A stretch of 64,000 bases of DNA from Sipunculus nudus (lineage: Eukaryota > Annelida > Sipuncula > Golfingiida > Sipunculidae). Where the stretch lies: assembly GCA_026874595.1 (NCBI GenBank), contig CM049306.1:108643142-108707141 (forward strand), written 5' to 3'. Numbering within the stretch: the stretch's first letter is position 1; the number at the start of each line of letters is the position of its first letter. The notes below the pieces were generated by a model. The model was given only the letters and a program-made list of their open reading frames with translations, was not told where the DNA came from and did no database searches. Both the position numbers and the translations under genes were made by a program. Shown piece after piece: positions 1 to 26,410 of this stretch.

Positions 1-894
1 TGATTTAGTTCCAGTTTTAAGATTTTTGATTTATTCCCAAGTAATTAAATCATAAAGTTAATCCACATTTGATTACTTTCTTACTCATGAGGTCAGGATA
101 TATTAGTGAATAGCTGTGTAATTAAATCAAATATTTATATATTTCATAGACCGAATATATTATAAGTACTAGTAATAAATATAGTAGAACAATATAAAAT
201 TAAAAAATAAATATACTGTAAAGGCACAATATTTCGTATATAGAATTAAAATAAAATTTTCTCTTAAATTATAAATGCATTATTTAAGATCTGAATTTTC
301 ATGTTATCAATCAACTGCGAACCCAATATAAACTTCTGTCAAGTCAGTTTCGGATTTCTAAGTCTGGATCCCTCACTGTTATATAAATTTAAACATTTCG
401 GATGAAATTAAACATGCGCATGCATGTTAGCAGGAAAATAATTAATTTGGCAAAATTGAACTTGCATTTCATGAAAGATTTTCATCAGATTTGTAATCAG
501 TATATAAGTTGATTTCTGACATTCTCGAAATTCAGAAAACAAAAATTTATATAGATCTATCTAGACTGGTTCGTTATATATTAACACGGGTACCAGTCTA
601 ATATTTTGGACATTCTTGTGTTCCCCCAAAAGTGATGACGTATAGATCATCTGCAGCGCCGGAGAGCCTAGACGGTCTGTGAAGGAACTGTCAAACTGTT
701 TTGTTTCGAGGAAAAATTTCTGGCGTGGACTTGGTGGTTATTTCAAGAGACTTCGGCTTGAACCTTCGGGTCCTCAACCAACTCAGATTGTAACGTGAAT
801 CATTTGGAATTCACTGGAGGTGTAAGTGAAACATGACGTTCCTCGAAATCCACAGGCTGACACAGTCACAAACTGACTGAGTTTTGTTGGTGTA
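1..894. other. AT-rich flank; possible first exon of R3HCC1L
   Basis: No convincing coding exon is present. Around 620-821 the sequence is less AT-rich, contains a TGACGT element near 636 and ends in a good donor (GGAGGTGTAAGT near 818-826). That would fit a 5' untranslated exon, possibly of R3HCC1L, but nothing links the two directly. A short hairpin TAGACTGG...CCAGTCTA lies at 562-600. Confidence 0.3.
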
Positions 895-2290
895 AAACTG
901 TAGGTGCATTATACCGGGTTAAACTTCAGAGGCTAAAAAAAAAGTGAACCCACATTTTTATGCAGGAAAATGTGGGTTCAATGCGTAATAGAAACTCAAC
1001 TAGTGAACCCACATTTTTATTTTTTAACGAAATCCCACGTACATTTCTCCCTGTGGACCAACATTTAATAATTATTTATTTTGTGCAAAGTGTACCGACT
1101 TTTTCAGTTATGGTGTTTTTTTCAGTGAGCGCATATAACGTAAAAAAAAACAGTCAATAGAAGTAATGCATATTTTAACTGCATATTTCTAACTTATAAA
1201 ATACTACTATATATTACTTATATTAGAATATAATACTTAGATTAAGCCTATTAGACATTTAACCCACGTTTTTAAAAAAGAAAATGTGGGATTTACTTCA
1301 TGTTTTAGCTGATCTATGTATGTTTATGTTGAACCCCCATTTGTTGGGTTTTTTTCCAACATGGTGTTAGCACACATATCACATCAATGAAAATAAGGGC
1401 ACTCGGTAAAACCCGGAATTTCCTAGGATATTCCGAGATCCCTCGGAATAAAAGTTTGAGCCATTTCCCTCAGCAGAGGATCCTTGACAGTAAGATAAAA
1501 GGGTTCCAGTCTAATCTTCGACTTATTAAGGTACAGTGTACAATTTTTTTAACATCTTTTCAAACAGCCCTGCACGACTGCCATGTTTACTAATATTTTG
1601 GAAGCGCCTGTAGAATTCTCGCAGAATCCAGACCCACAGCGACTGGGCCCACTCAAAACCACATAAAAAAACTGCAACTTTCTCCATTCCTGTTGACAAA
1701 TTAATTATTACCTGTTGGATTACATCATTTATTAGTTTAATTCTTCTATAGCACATTATTTACATTATGATTTCATATATTAGGTCTATAGATAATAAAT
1801 TAATAGTAATAAAATGTACAAGTATATATATAATTCATATATTGACACCAGGTATAAATTTTTTTTTAATTTTCATAATACTTTACATTGGTCTTTTAAA
1901 TTCAATATTTCATTATGGTGTCATTAAAGTCGAAGATTAGAACGGAACCCTAAAGAAATAGGAAGATAATTATTCATTTTATATGTATGGGAACTTTTTT
2001 CCTACTGTCAGGGATCCTCTGCTGAGGGAAACGGCTCAAACTTTTATTCCGAGGAATCTCGGAAATTCCGAGGAAATTCCGGGTTGTACCGAGTGCCGAA
2101 AATAAGTCAAGAAATGATGCTTATTTTCCCTATACAACCTATACAAATTATAAGGTTGATATATTATTCATACTAGGGTATAGAAGTAGCCTATTAGTAT
2201 TAGGCATTGCACCCACAATTTTTAAAACGAAAATGTGGGTTCATTCACTGTTTTCCTGAAGTTAAGCCCTGTATAATGCACCTATACGGT
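895..2290. mobile_element. Foldback DNA element with two nested inverted arms
   Basis: The outer arms are about 902-960 and 2225-2286 (AGGTGCATTATA... in opposite orientation). The inner arms are about 1388-1530 and 1925-2100 (GGATCCTTGACAGTA against TACTGTCAGGGATCC, and CTCGGAATAAAAGTTTGAG against its reverse complement). Several copies of ACCCACATTTT lie between. No transposase reading frame is seen. Probably a non-autonomous element; the superfamily is not resolved because I cannot fix the target duplication. Confidence 0.6.
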
Positions 2291-2291
2291 C

Positions 2292-2400
2292 TTGTCCTGT
2301 ACAATGACTCGGACTGGCCTCCTTCGTCTCAGTCATGGGCTTTACATAAGGCAAATTATGTGCAGTGCAACCCTCACCAGGATCACATATAATGACAGAG
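2292..2400. repeat. Dispersed repeat shared with 47890-48000
   Basis: The block from CTTGTCCTGTACAATGACT to CATATAATGA resembles 47898-48000 in the same orientation over about 100 bp, with scattered changes. It is not coding. It abuts the foldback element to its left, so both may be part of one larger repeat family. Confidence 0.5.
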
Positions 2401-3256
2401 AGAATATTTGATATATGTACCATTTAGACTATATAACTTGGGCATCCTTCCTACGACCGGGGGGGGGGGGTTGCAGTAAGAAAGGGGTCCACTTCGTGCA
2501 ACAGGGGAATAGCTTTATAGTTAATTAACAACAGGTCATCAGTTAATCTCTACACATTGAACATGGGGATTTGGAACAAACAGAGTGATTAAAGGCCCCA
2601 TGTGAAGCACTTTATAATTCTTGTATGAACTGTCGCATGAACGTAACAAAATTTAGGGAATATAGTTTTTAAGCAATTTCTTGATTCTGCCCAATTTATA
2701 TGCAATTCACATTTAAACAACCCCAGTTGCTCGAACAAACATTTGCAACTATTGTTGTGGTTGTCTTTTATATTCTCACATGGTATGGGTCAGCATAGCA
2801 GCGTAAAGCTTGGCCATTATGGCCGTCTCAATGTTTGTGATAGCATTACATAACGCCAGTTAAAAATGCAACCCTCAAGGTGGGCCCTGTTGTACGAAGC
2901 AGATTAAATACATTACACCAGAAGTCAGACCCCCATCACACAAACCACTCCGATATGAATTATTGTAGAGAAATCCATAACTGTGATACCATCACAGTTG
3001 TGGGAATGACCTGTACAATTAGGCCGTGTAATGGTTAAATGGAAGAAGGCACCAAAAATAATCTAAAAGTGCTAAATATACACCTCAAAATACACCCTTT
3101 CGTATCTTTGGTAGTAAATGGGCCTTTCTAGCAACATTACCACATACTTACTTTACATTCTTACACTTATTTATTAATGACATTATCCCTAATAGGCTTA
3201 AAGATCCTTGTAAGCCCGCTGTTATTTAAACATGGAAAACTTTGTTTGCTTGCTGA
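2401..3256. other. Non-coding stretch with a poly-G tract
   Basis: Contains a 12-bp G run at about 2459-2470 and unique-looking AT-rich DNA. No gene or recognisable repeat boundary was found. Confidence 0.5.
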
Positions 3257-3951
3257 CAGGGTTGGGGTCAAATATGTATTTGTATTTAAATACAGTCAAA
3301 GTGTGTATTTGTATTTGTGATGTGCAAAATGATAATATTTGTACTGGTATTTGATCTCAATATTTTATGTATTTAATCAAATACTGTACAAATACATTTG
3401 TAAAAATAAATATTCATATTTGCCATAATTTGAAAAATGAAAATTTAACCTCTTCCTTACTGTTGAACAACCCAAAAGGCTGCATCAGGTCAAGTGTTTC
3501 ACTTCTTCCAGATGTTTGCAATCACAAATGTGCCTGGATAATTAACTGCTTAGTCACTGTGCTCATGGTCCATAACTGCTCATGGCCTCTGCCTCACCAG
3601 GTAATTCAGTGGCAAGGGTCAGAACTGGCAAAGTGTTCCGTCGGGAGCGCTGCTGTCTTTAAGACAACTGGTTTGAGGAACTTATGATTCTCTGTTGCAA
3701 CAGGAATGTTTTTTTAGAACTCTGATCTCTTAAAGTAACCAAGTAGTTTCGGAACAAGTAGACATTATGAATATTTATGATGCTCAAAATTAACAAATAT
3801 TCTGTATAACCTGCATTTGCGTATTGGTATTTGTATTTTATTTTCTGTATATGTTTATAACTTCACCCACCTGTATTTGTATTTGTATTTGGAGGAGAAC
3901 AGCTCTCGTATTTATATTTGTATTCACATACTGTATTTGACCCCAACCCTG
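3257..3951. mobile_element. Non-autonomous hAT element with (GTATTT) subterminal repeats
   Basis: Perfect terminal inverted repeats CAGGGTTGGGGTCAAAT lie at 3257 and, inverted, at 3951. The flanking 8-mers are CTTGCTGA (3249-3256) and CTTGCTGT (3952-3959), a near-perfect 8-bp target duplication. CAG ends with an 8-bp duplication are typical of hAT. Just inside both ends are GTATTT/TATTTG repeats. A reading frame at 3367-3687 ends in AKCSVGSAAVFKTTGLRNL, which faintly resembles a decayed BED zinc finger. Confidence 0.8.
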
Positions 3952-5736
3952 CTTGCTGTGAGCTGACATTGATCTACTGGTACCCTGCATGGACCCCTAT
4001 TGACGCCCATTTTTTCCAGTTCCAACAGCACTAATATCAGAGCAGGGTCCCAGTCTAAATCCTGTTGCAAAGGACTGTGGGTCACATCATATAATCATGC
4101 TGACTCCTCTATTTAAACTTAAGGATTCTTGGCAAAATATTGGATATGTAGGGCAGCTGAGCATTACATTGTCACTACAACCTTTCAAAAGTTTCATAAA
4201 TCAACAAAAGACAAGGTAATATTAATTTTATTTAAGTTGACACCGCCTAAAAAGTCACTTAAATGACTCAAAAAGGGTCTCCTGTTTGGAACCTTACATG
4301 GCCTTTTTATAAGGGTCAATCTCAAGATGTTGATGTAGAGCAGCAGAACAAATAAATCGTCTTCAGACGAGACAGTACAACTTACTGCTGTGGAATGGAA
4401 CAAGACATTATGATATAAGACATTATGGCTGCTCAAGTGCTAACAACTTTATATAACTCAATATTATTCTTTATTTATGGCTGTAATACTTGCCAAGTCA
4501 AAAGTATTTATTTTTCCCTTCATGCTAGAATACAGCTGGCCTCTGATTTGTTCACTGCAGTAAACATTACCATAAGGAACTTGCAGCTTGTCAAAACACC
4601 AAGACTGGCCCCTGTTTCAAACAATGTTGCTAGTGTTTTTATTGAAGAAAGTCAAGGGGGAAACAAGGGTAGAAAGCTAGTTTAAAACATCCAGTGTCAA
4701 CATTAATCCTTGAAAGTACATGCTAACCCCCCCCCCCCCCCCTCCCCCCATACATGGTGGCAACAAGGAAGCTAGGGTCCTCCGTTCATGTGTGTAATGG
4801 GGGGGTTTCACGTAAGTTTGAAGTATACACTCAAGTAGCATGTGTCATGATATCCAATGAAACCAAATTGGAACATCTGTGTAATATGCACATTAAATAA
4901 AGTTTATTTTTTTGGTGGTTCAGGTTTTATTTATGTGCGGGTGTCTGCAGAAAAATCATCGGTTCCCTCACCCATGACCTTGAATGACTAAAAGGAAAAC
5001 CAATTTGTGACCACGACAACACTCAGTCAAACTGGGCACTGCGCATCAGGCCTGGCTCAAAGGCACTTGACACAATGTGGTTGCTGTCAGTTTTAGCATA
5101 TCCTAATTCCTGATGTTGATCCAACTATTTTTCCCTATTTTGTGTGCCTATTTACCAAAAATATGCTGTATCCGCTCAAACACCTCAAATATAACCTTTC
5201 AAACATTTCGTAGCGTTCTGCTACCACTGGTACTTGTAAAAAGAAAAAGGTATGAAAACATACATCTTGAAACGAGAGGTCACATCAAAACTTTTGTCTT
5301 GAAAGTGGATGAATATTCAAATGTTAGAAACACTAGGCCCAGTAATGCAAATGTCTGCAGAAACAGGGATGTCTGTGTCTGTTAGCATAGGGAGGTTAAC
5401 ATGGTGATTCAGTATTAATAGATAACACTGATATATAATCAGAATACCTACAAACTTGGTAATTCATTCTAGTTAGAATGTTGCTGTGCAGCCAAAATAA
5501 ATATTCCACAAGTGTCTAACATTCACACATTGTGTATTTTCTTTTTATGAAAGTTTGCGAAGATGGGTGGTAAACAATGGTTTTAATTCCATGTAAGGTT
5601 CATCTAATGAAAATTTGCAACCCCTGTCTTGGGGAGGAAAACTGACAATGTTTGTAATATGGGTCATCACATGTTATATTAAGGTTTTAATCCTGTAGTT
5701 CACTGCCACCTAGATCCTTCAAGCTATGGAGCTCGT
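3952..5736. other. Non-coding stretch with dispersed repeat
   Basis: Contains a poly-C tract (about 4727-4742) and a segment at 4797-5040 similar, in the same orientation, to 48180-48490 (shared ACACTCAAGTAGC, TGCAGA and CCACGACAACACTC blocks). No gene was recognised; the short open frames here have no family features. Confidence 0.45.
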
Positions 5737-8703
5737 AACCCCCCCCCCCCACTGAATAATTAAAATTTTGACACAAGACCTCCAGTATCTTGATAATTAA
5801 TGCACAGACATGGGGTCTATTACAGTTGTTCTATTACTATTACTATTACTATTACTTTCAATTTCTGATATTACTATTACTATTAACACATTTAATCTTC
5901 TATTACTATTACTATTACTATTACTATTACTTGGATATCTATTACTATTACTATTACTATTACTATTACTTAAACTGATGGGAGGATTCTAGACCTTGCG
6001 CAGCCATGAGTGCTATAAACTAGCACTATAATCACGTTTAAATAATATTAAAAGCAACTATATCATCCAGTTACCTACACAGTTTTCTTATACTGTGTCT
6101 GTCATTTACAAGAAGCCTAATGATACTTGAGATCTTAATTATTTCAGCTTCTTTAATTCTGTTTTTTTTTTAATATTTTGAAACCTCAATGATCGTTATT
6201 GGGATGTTTCAAGTCGAAATTAAAAGATAATTGTATGAACTCTTGAATACATGTAATTAAAAAGCAACCGATTGTAAAGGCCCTGGCATATGTAAAATAT
6301 TGATTTATAATTATATATGCATACTTGTATATTTTATATTGTTTTCATATACATTTCACATAAATTTATTTTATAGTACCTACTTCCGTTTAGATATAAT
6401 CTTCGTTCTCATAGCCAATAGATAAAGATTTTCAGTGTAACTAAAAATTATCTCGAGAGGAATTATTCATGATTATTGCATAATATTATTTAGTATCAAA
6501 GCTGACAATTCAGTCCTTTATGTATTTATCAGAAGAGGAATTTATGTAGGGCTGTGTCCTGTTTCCCAATCCTTATAAATATATCCAATAAAAATACTGT
6601 TTACGTCAAGGTTCTGGACAGAACCAAACTGGAGACTGAAGTACCCCATCTTCTCGGGTGTATATGTTCATTTGGATGTGATGCCATTTTTTATTCCATC
6701 ACATAGTACATCTTGAGAGTGAAGAGAGAGGTGGTAAACTTTTCAATAATGGTAGCATGCATGGCGTTTATTCTTCAGGCATGCCCTTCTTCATTGCAGG
6801 AAAACAAGAATAGGATAATTAAGGAATATGGAGAGTGATTTAAACTGACATCAATTTTACAATACAAATAAAATATTATTTAAATCACTTTCATAATAAA
6901 TTTGGTATTAAACAATGGAAAATATGGTTCATTTAATTTTCAAAATAAAAATCAACATAATTTTAGATACTGAATGAAGGTCTGCAAAATTGGTACTATG
7001 AATTAATAGACAAGTATTAAAAGAATTGTTTTAAAAGAATATGTGTATAAATTAACTAGATAATACATTTGCCTGCAGTATGAATTTATCCAAGTGATTG
7101 TAGTACTGGTATAAGTTTATAGCATTGTAGGCTTCAATACATTATGGGTAGTGAAACCACCATAAGCTTATCATCTGGTTCCATATTATATTTTTTCTTG
7201 AATGTGAGTTATTGCGATCTGTATGATTAAAATGCAAACTGGCTTGTGAAAACAAATCTAGGTACATTTCATAATATGCATATGGATTGATGGATGTGAG
7301 ATAAGATGTACATGTCACAATAATAATACACTATTTACTAGTATCTGTCTCTTAACATCAAACATGCGTCTGTTTATCCATGGTTTACTAATCATAGGTC
7401 AGATTGTGCAAGGTAACTTATTGGCTGTGACCTACTCTTTCCAGTACTCTTATGTAATTAGCACCAGTGGTCACCAGCAGTGTGGCAGCTGGCCCATGCT
7501 TGCCTCAACAATAGGCACATCCTGGGCAATTACTGGACATGAACTGAGTCTGTTCAAGGAGTTTACAGGACTGTAAACTCCTTGGTCTGTTCAGCATTAT
7601 TTGCTGATATGCTTCATGATCAAGGGGCTCACAGGAAGTAATAGAAAGTAATATGTATTACTCTATTACTTTGCCATCAGTTTCTATTACTATTACAGCT
7701 AAAATTTTTGAGTCTATTACTATTACTATTACTATTACATGGAAAAAGCTGTAATAGTCTATTACTATTACTATTACTTATTACTATTACCCCATGTCTG
7801 TTAATGCATGGATTGCCATAAATCTTGCCCTTGAATGTTGACCATGACTAGTTTTGTCAGTTCCAGAAACTGGTGGCGCTATCTGTATTTTTCTTATTTT
7901 TAAGATTTTTGTTTTGTTTTTGAGAACATAAAATGACAACAGTAATGTCAGTTTCTCGGCTATGGTTTCATTCAGTGTCCTGAAACCCAGTGTGATTTTG
8001 AATTATGATTGGTTTCTTCATTTCCTGAAGACTGATGGCGCCACCTGAATTTTTTCTATTTTTGATGCATTTATTTCCTTTATTTTGAGACTGCCAAATT
8101 ATATTGATACTATCAGATTTGCAACTGTGGTTTCATCTGTGTCCTGGAACATTGTGTGCTTATAAGGGCCCTGCTTGAATAAGTGGATGCCCTCTATTTA
8201 TCACCCAGTTCTTCTTCTGTTCATCTGTTCAACTGCCTGTATGTCCATCAAATTTGTTTCCTGATGATAACTCCAGTTTGGATTGACATATGGATTTTAA
8301 ACTTTACTTATACATGGACCACCTCTAAAACATGGACTCGGTTGATTTTTCAATCATGAGGTCTTAGGTCATAATTTCTTATTAAGAAAGATTGTGGATG
8401 CATATTAATCCAAACTTTTCATCCCAACCATTTCATCTTCAACATTTGCTCACCTGCTAATAGCAGAAAAAACACATGGAATTTAGGGTCAAAGGTCTTC
8501 CACATGTGGCGCACTGGCCAATAGTGAAGTTTCCTTTTGATTTTAGGGTCCATCCATTCACAAATTAGTTTATGGATGATAACTCCAGTGGACATGTTGG
8601 CTTCACACTGATCACAGGACCCATATTTTGATAAAGCTCATAAACATATCCTTACAGACAGATTCAGCTGAGCGTTGAGACCCATGGGTCCCTGGTTTAT
8701 ATA
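5737..8703. repeat. Long interspersed repeat copy, split by a hAT insertion
   Basis: The segments 5737-5804 and 7801-8703 together match the copy at about 34915-36645 in the same order: CTCCAGTATCTTGATAATTA, then GACTAGTTTTGTCAGTTCC, GATGATAACTCCAG blocks, and the terminal GAGACCCATGGGTCCCT. The break at 5804/7801 is exactly where the hAT element sits. The family is unclassified and non-coding. Confidence 0.7.
5805..7800. mobile_element. Non-autonomous hAT element, 1996 bp, with (TATTAC)n arrays near both ends
   Basis: Termini are CAGACATGGGGT at 5805 and its inverse ending at 7800, flanked by the perfect 8-bp duplication TTAATGCA (5797-5804 and 7801-7808). TATTAC/TTACTA arrays lie at 5829-5970 and about 7690-7790. 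No transposase is visible; the one open frame at 7364-7576 has no recognisable domain. The related uninterrupted site in this window at about 34965 reads AATTAATGCATGGATTG, confirming the insertion. Confidence 0.88.
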
Positions 8704-9118
8704 TATAAGCCCTGAGCAGATTGTTCATTTTGGTAGGAGTAGACATGAATACCCCTGTTGTCCCACCTCTTTCAACATCTGTTCTGTGGTTCTTGTGGTA
8801 GCACAGAATTAGAACACCAGTGGTGGCAGGTTCAAATCACAGACAAGCAGATCACGGCATGTCATCCTGAAGGCACTAGTTGTTTGTGTATCACTCACAC
8901 AGGTCATCTTTTTGCATTTCCTTTTGCTAATTTAGTGTCACACCTGTTATGTAATGGCTCAAGACCTGAAGTGAAACAATTACTTAATGGAGACAGGGTG
9001 GGTTTAAGAACACTATTTGCCACACATTGATAGACTGGACGATAAATTGGTAATGATGGAGTTGAACGCTTTTTCACAGTCATGTACCTGCATTGTATCA
9101 CAGCATAAAAATTTATAT

Positions 9119-9548
9119 TGTTATGAAGAGAAATTGTTGAGGGAAAATCCTGGGGCGATCCGGGAGTGGAACCCAGGTGGGTGGCGTACAAGTCCGGCGT
9201 ACCTACCGCTTCGCTAGAAAAGCAAGCTTCACTAGCGAGACAGTTCTGTCCGCTTTTATGTCACCCCATAACACACCCCCTCTTAAGAGTGTTCTGCTAT
9301 CAGAGCAAGACCAATTATCCCAGGAGTCACACTTTGGTGAGCTTATTCCCTGGGCCACAAAGTTAACTGTCACGTTAGACGAGCCCCCATTTTGTTACGA
9401 AGAGAAATTGTTGAGGGGAAAATCCTGGGTCGATCCGGGAGTCGAACCCAGGTCGGTGGCGTACAAGTCGGGCGTACCAACCGCTTCGCTAATAAAGCAA
9501 GGTTCACTAGCGAGACAGTTCGGTCCGCTTTTATGTCACCCCGTAACA
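9119..9548 (-). mobile_element. LTR miniature (TRIM) with tRNA-like pol III promoter in its LTRs
   Basis: Two direct repeats, 9119-9273 and 9393-9548, about 93% identical, each begin TGTTA and end TAACA. The 119-bp interior has no coding. Read on the minus strand, the first LTR is followed after 3 nt by TGGGGGCTCGTC (9389-9378), matching the tRNA-Pro type primer binding site. The polypurine run AAGAGGGGGTG (9284-9274) abuts the second LTR. Flanks share ATAT. Inside the right LTR on minus are an A-box-like TAGCGAAGCGG (9491-9481) and an exact B box GGTTCGACTCC (9448-9438) 32 nt apart. It lies 56 bp before the R3H exon. Confidence 0.8.
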
Positions 9549-9604
9549 ATATATATATATATACTCATATTAAATAATCAGCTTGTGTTTTTTGTGATTT
9601 TTAG

Positions 9605-25940
<16,336 letters not shown>

Positions 25941-26198
25941 CAGATGTTGCGGGTCAAACTCCAAGCACACTCTGTGTAGACCCTGCCATCTGTTACAACC
26001 TATTCAGACACTGCACCCAGATTGGAAAAATGTGATCAAATCATGCTGGCCATGTGTGTCTTTACACCTCGCTTTGAGATACTCTCCAATGAAAAAACTC
26101 CACAAAATCTTAAGGTTCAACAATATTAGTTTTTTTAATTAAAAAAATATACTTACCAATTTTACAGATTTTAAAAAACCTTGTTCTTCCGTATTCCC

Positions 26199-26204
26199 AA
26201 TAAA
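26199..26204 (+). terminator. Candidate R3HCC1L polyadenylation signal
   Basis: AATAAA about 260 nt after the stop codon. Other AATAAA copies lie further on, for example near 27906, so the true 3' end is uncertain. Confidence 0.3.
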
Positions 26205-26324
26205 AAAATTAACTGTACAACTTTTATGAAATGAATTTAAGAAATCATTGCATTCAGAACATCAGATATGAATTTAATGCTTCAATGTAAGATTTTAAGA
26301 TTAATGCATTAACGTAGGCCCAAG

Positions 26325-26410
26325 GAGCAACAAATCGTAGGGCCAACGTAACTCACCAACGTTGGTCCTATGTAACATGCCAACGTTGGCCCAACGTTAG
26401 TCCAACCAAC
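26325..26410. repeat. CCAACGTTGG palindrome cluster
   Basis: CCAACGTTGG or close variants recur at about 20-30 bp spacing (GGCCAACGTAACT, CCAACGTTGGTCC, CCAACGTTGGCCCAACGTTAG). Looks like a degenerate minisatellite. Confidence 0.75.

Noticed and set aside
5790-5992. Small proteins of poly-Tyr and poly-Leu
   Set aside because: Translations of the TATTAC array at the left end of the hAT element.
9435-9495. tRNA gene on the minus strand
   Set aside because: The pol III boxes are inside an LTR bounded by TG...CA, with PBS and PPT; it is not a free tRNA gene.
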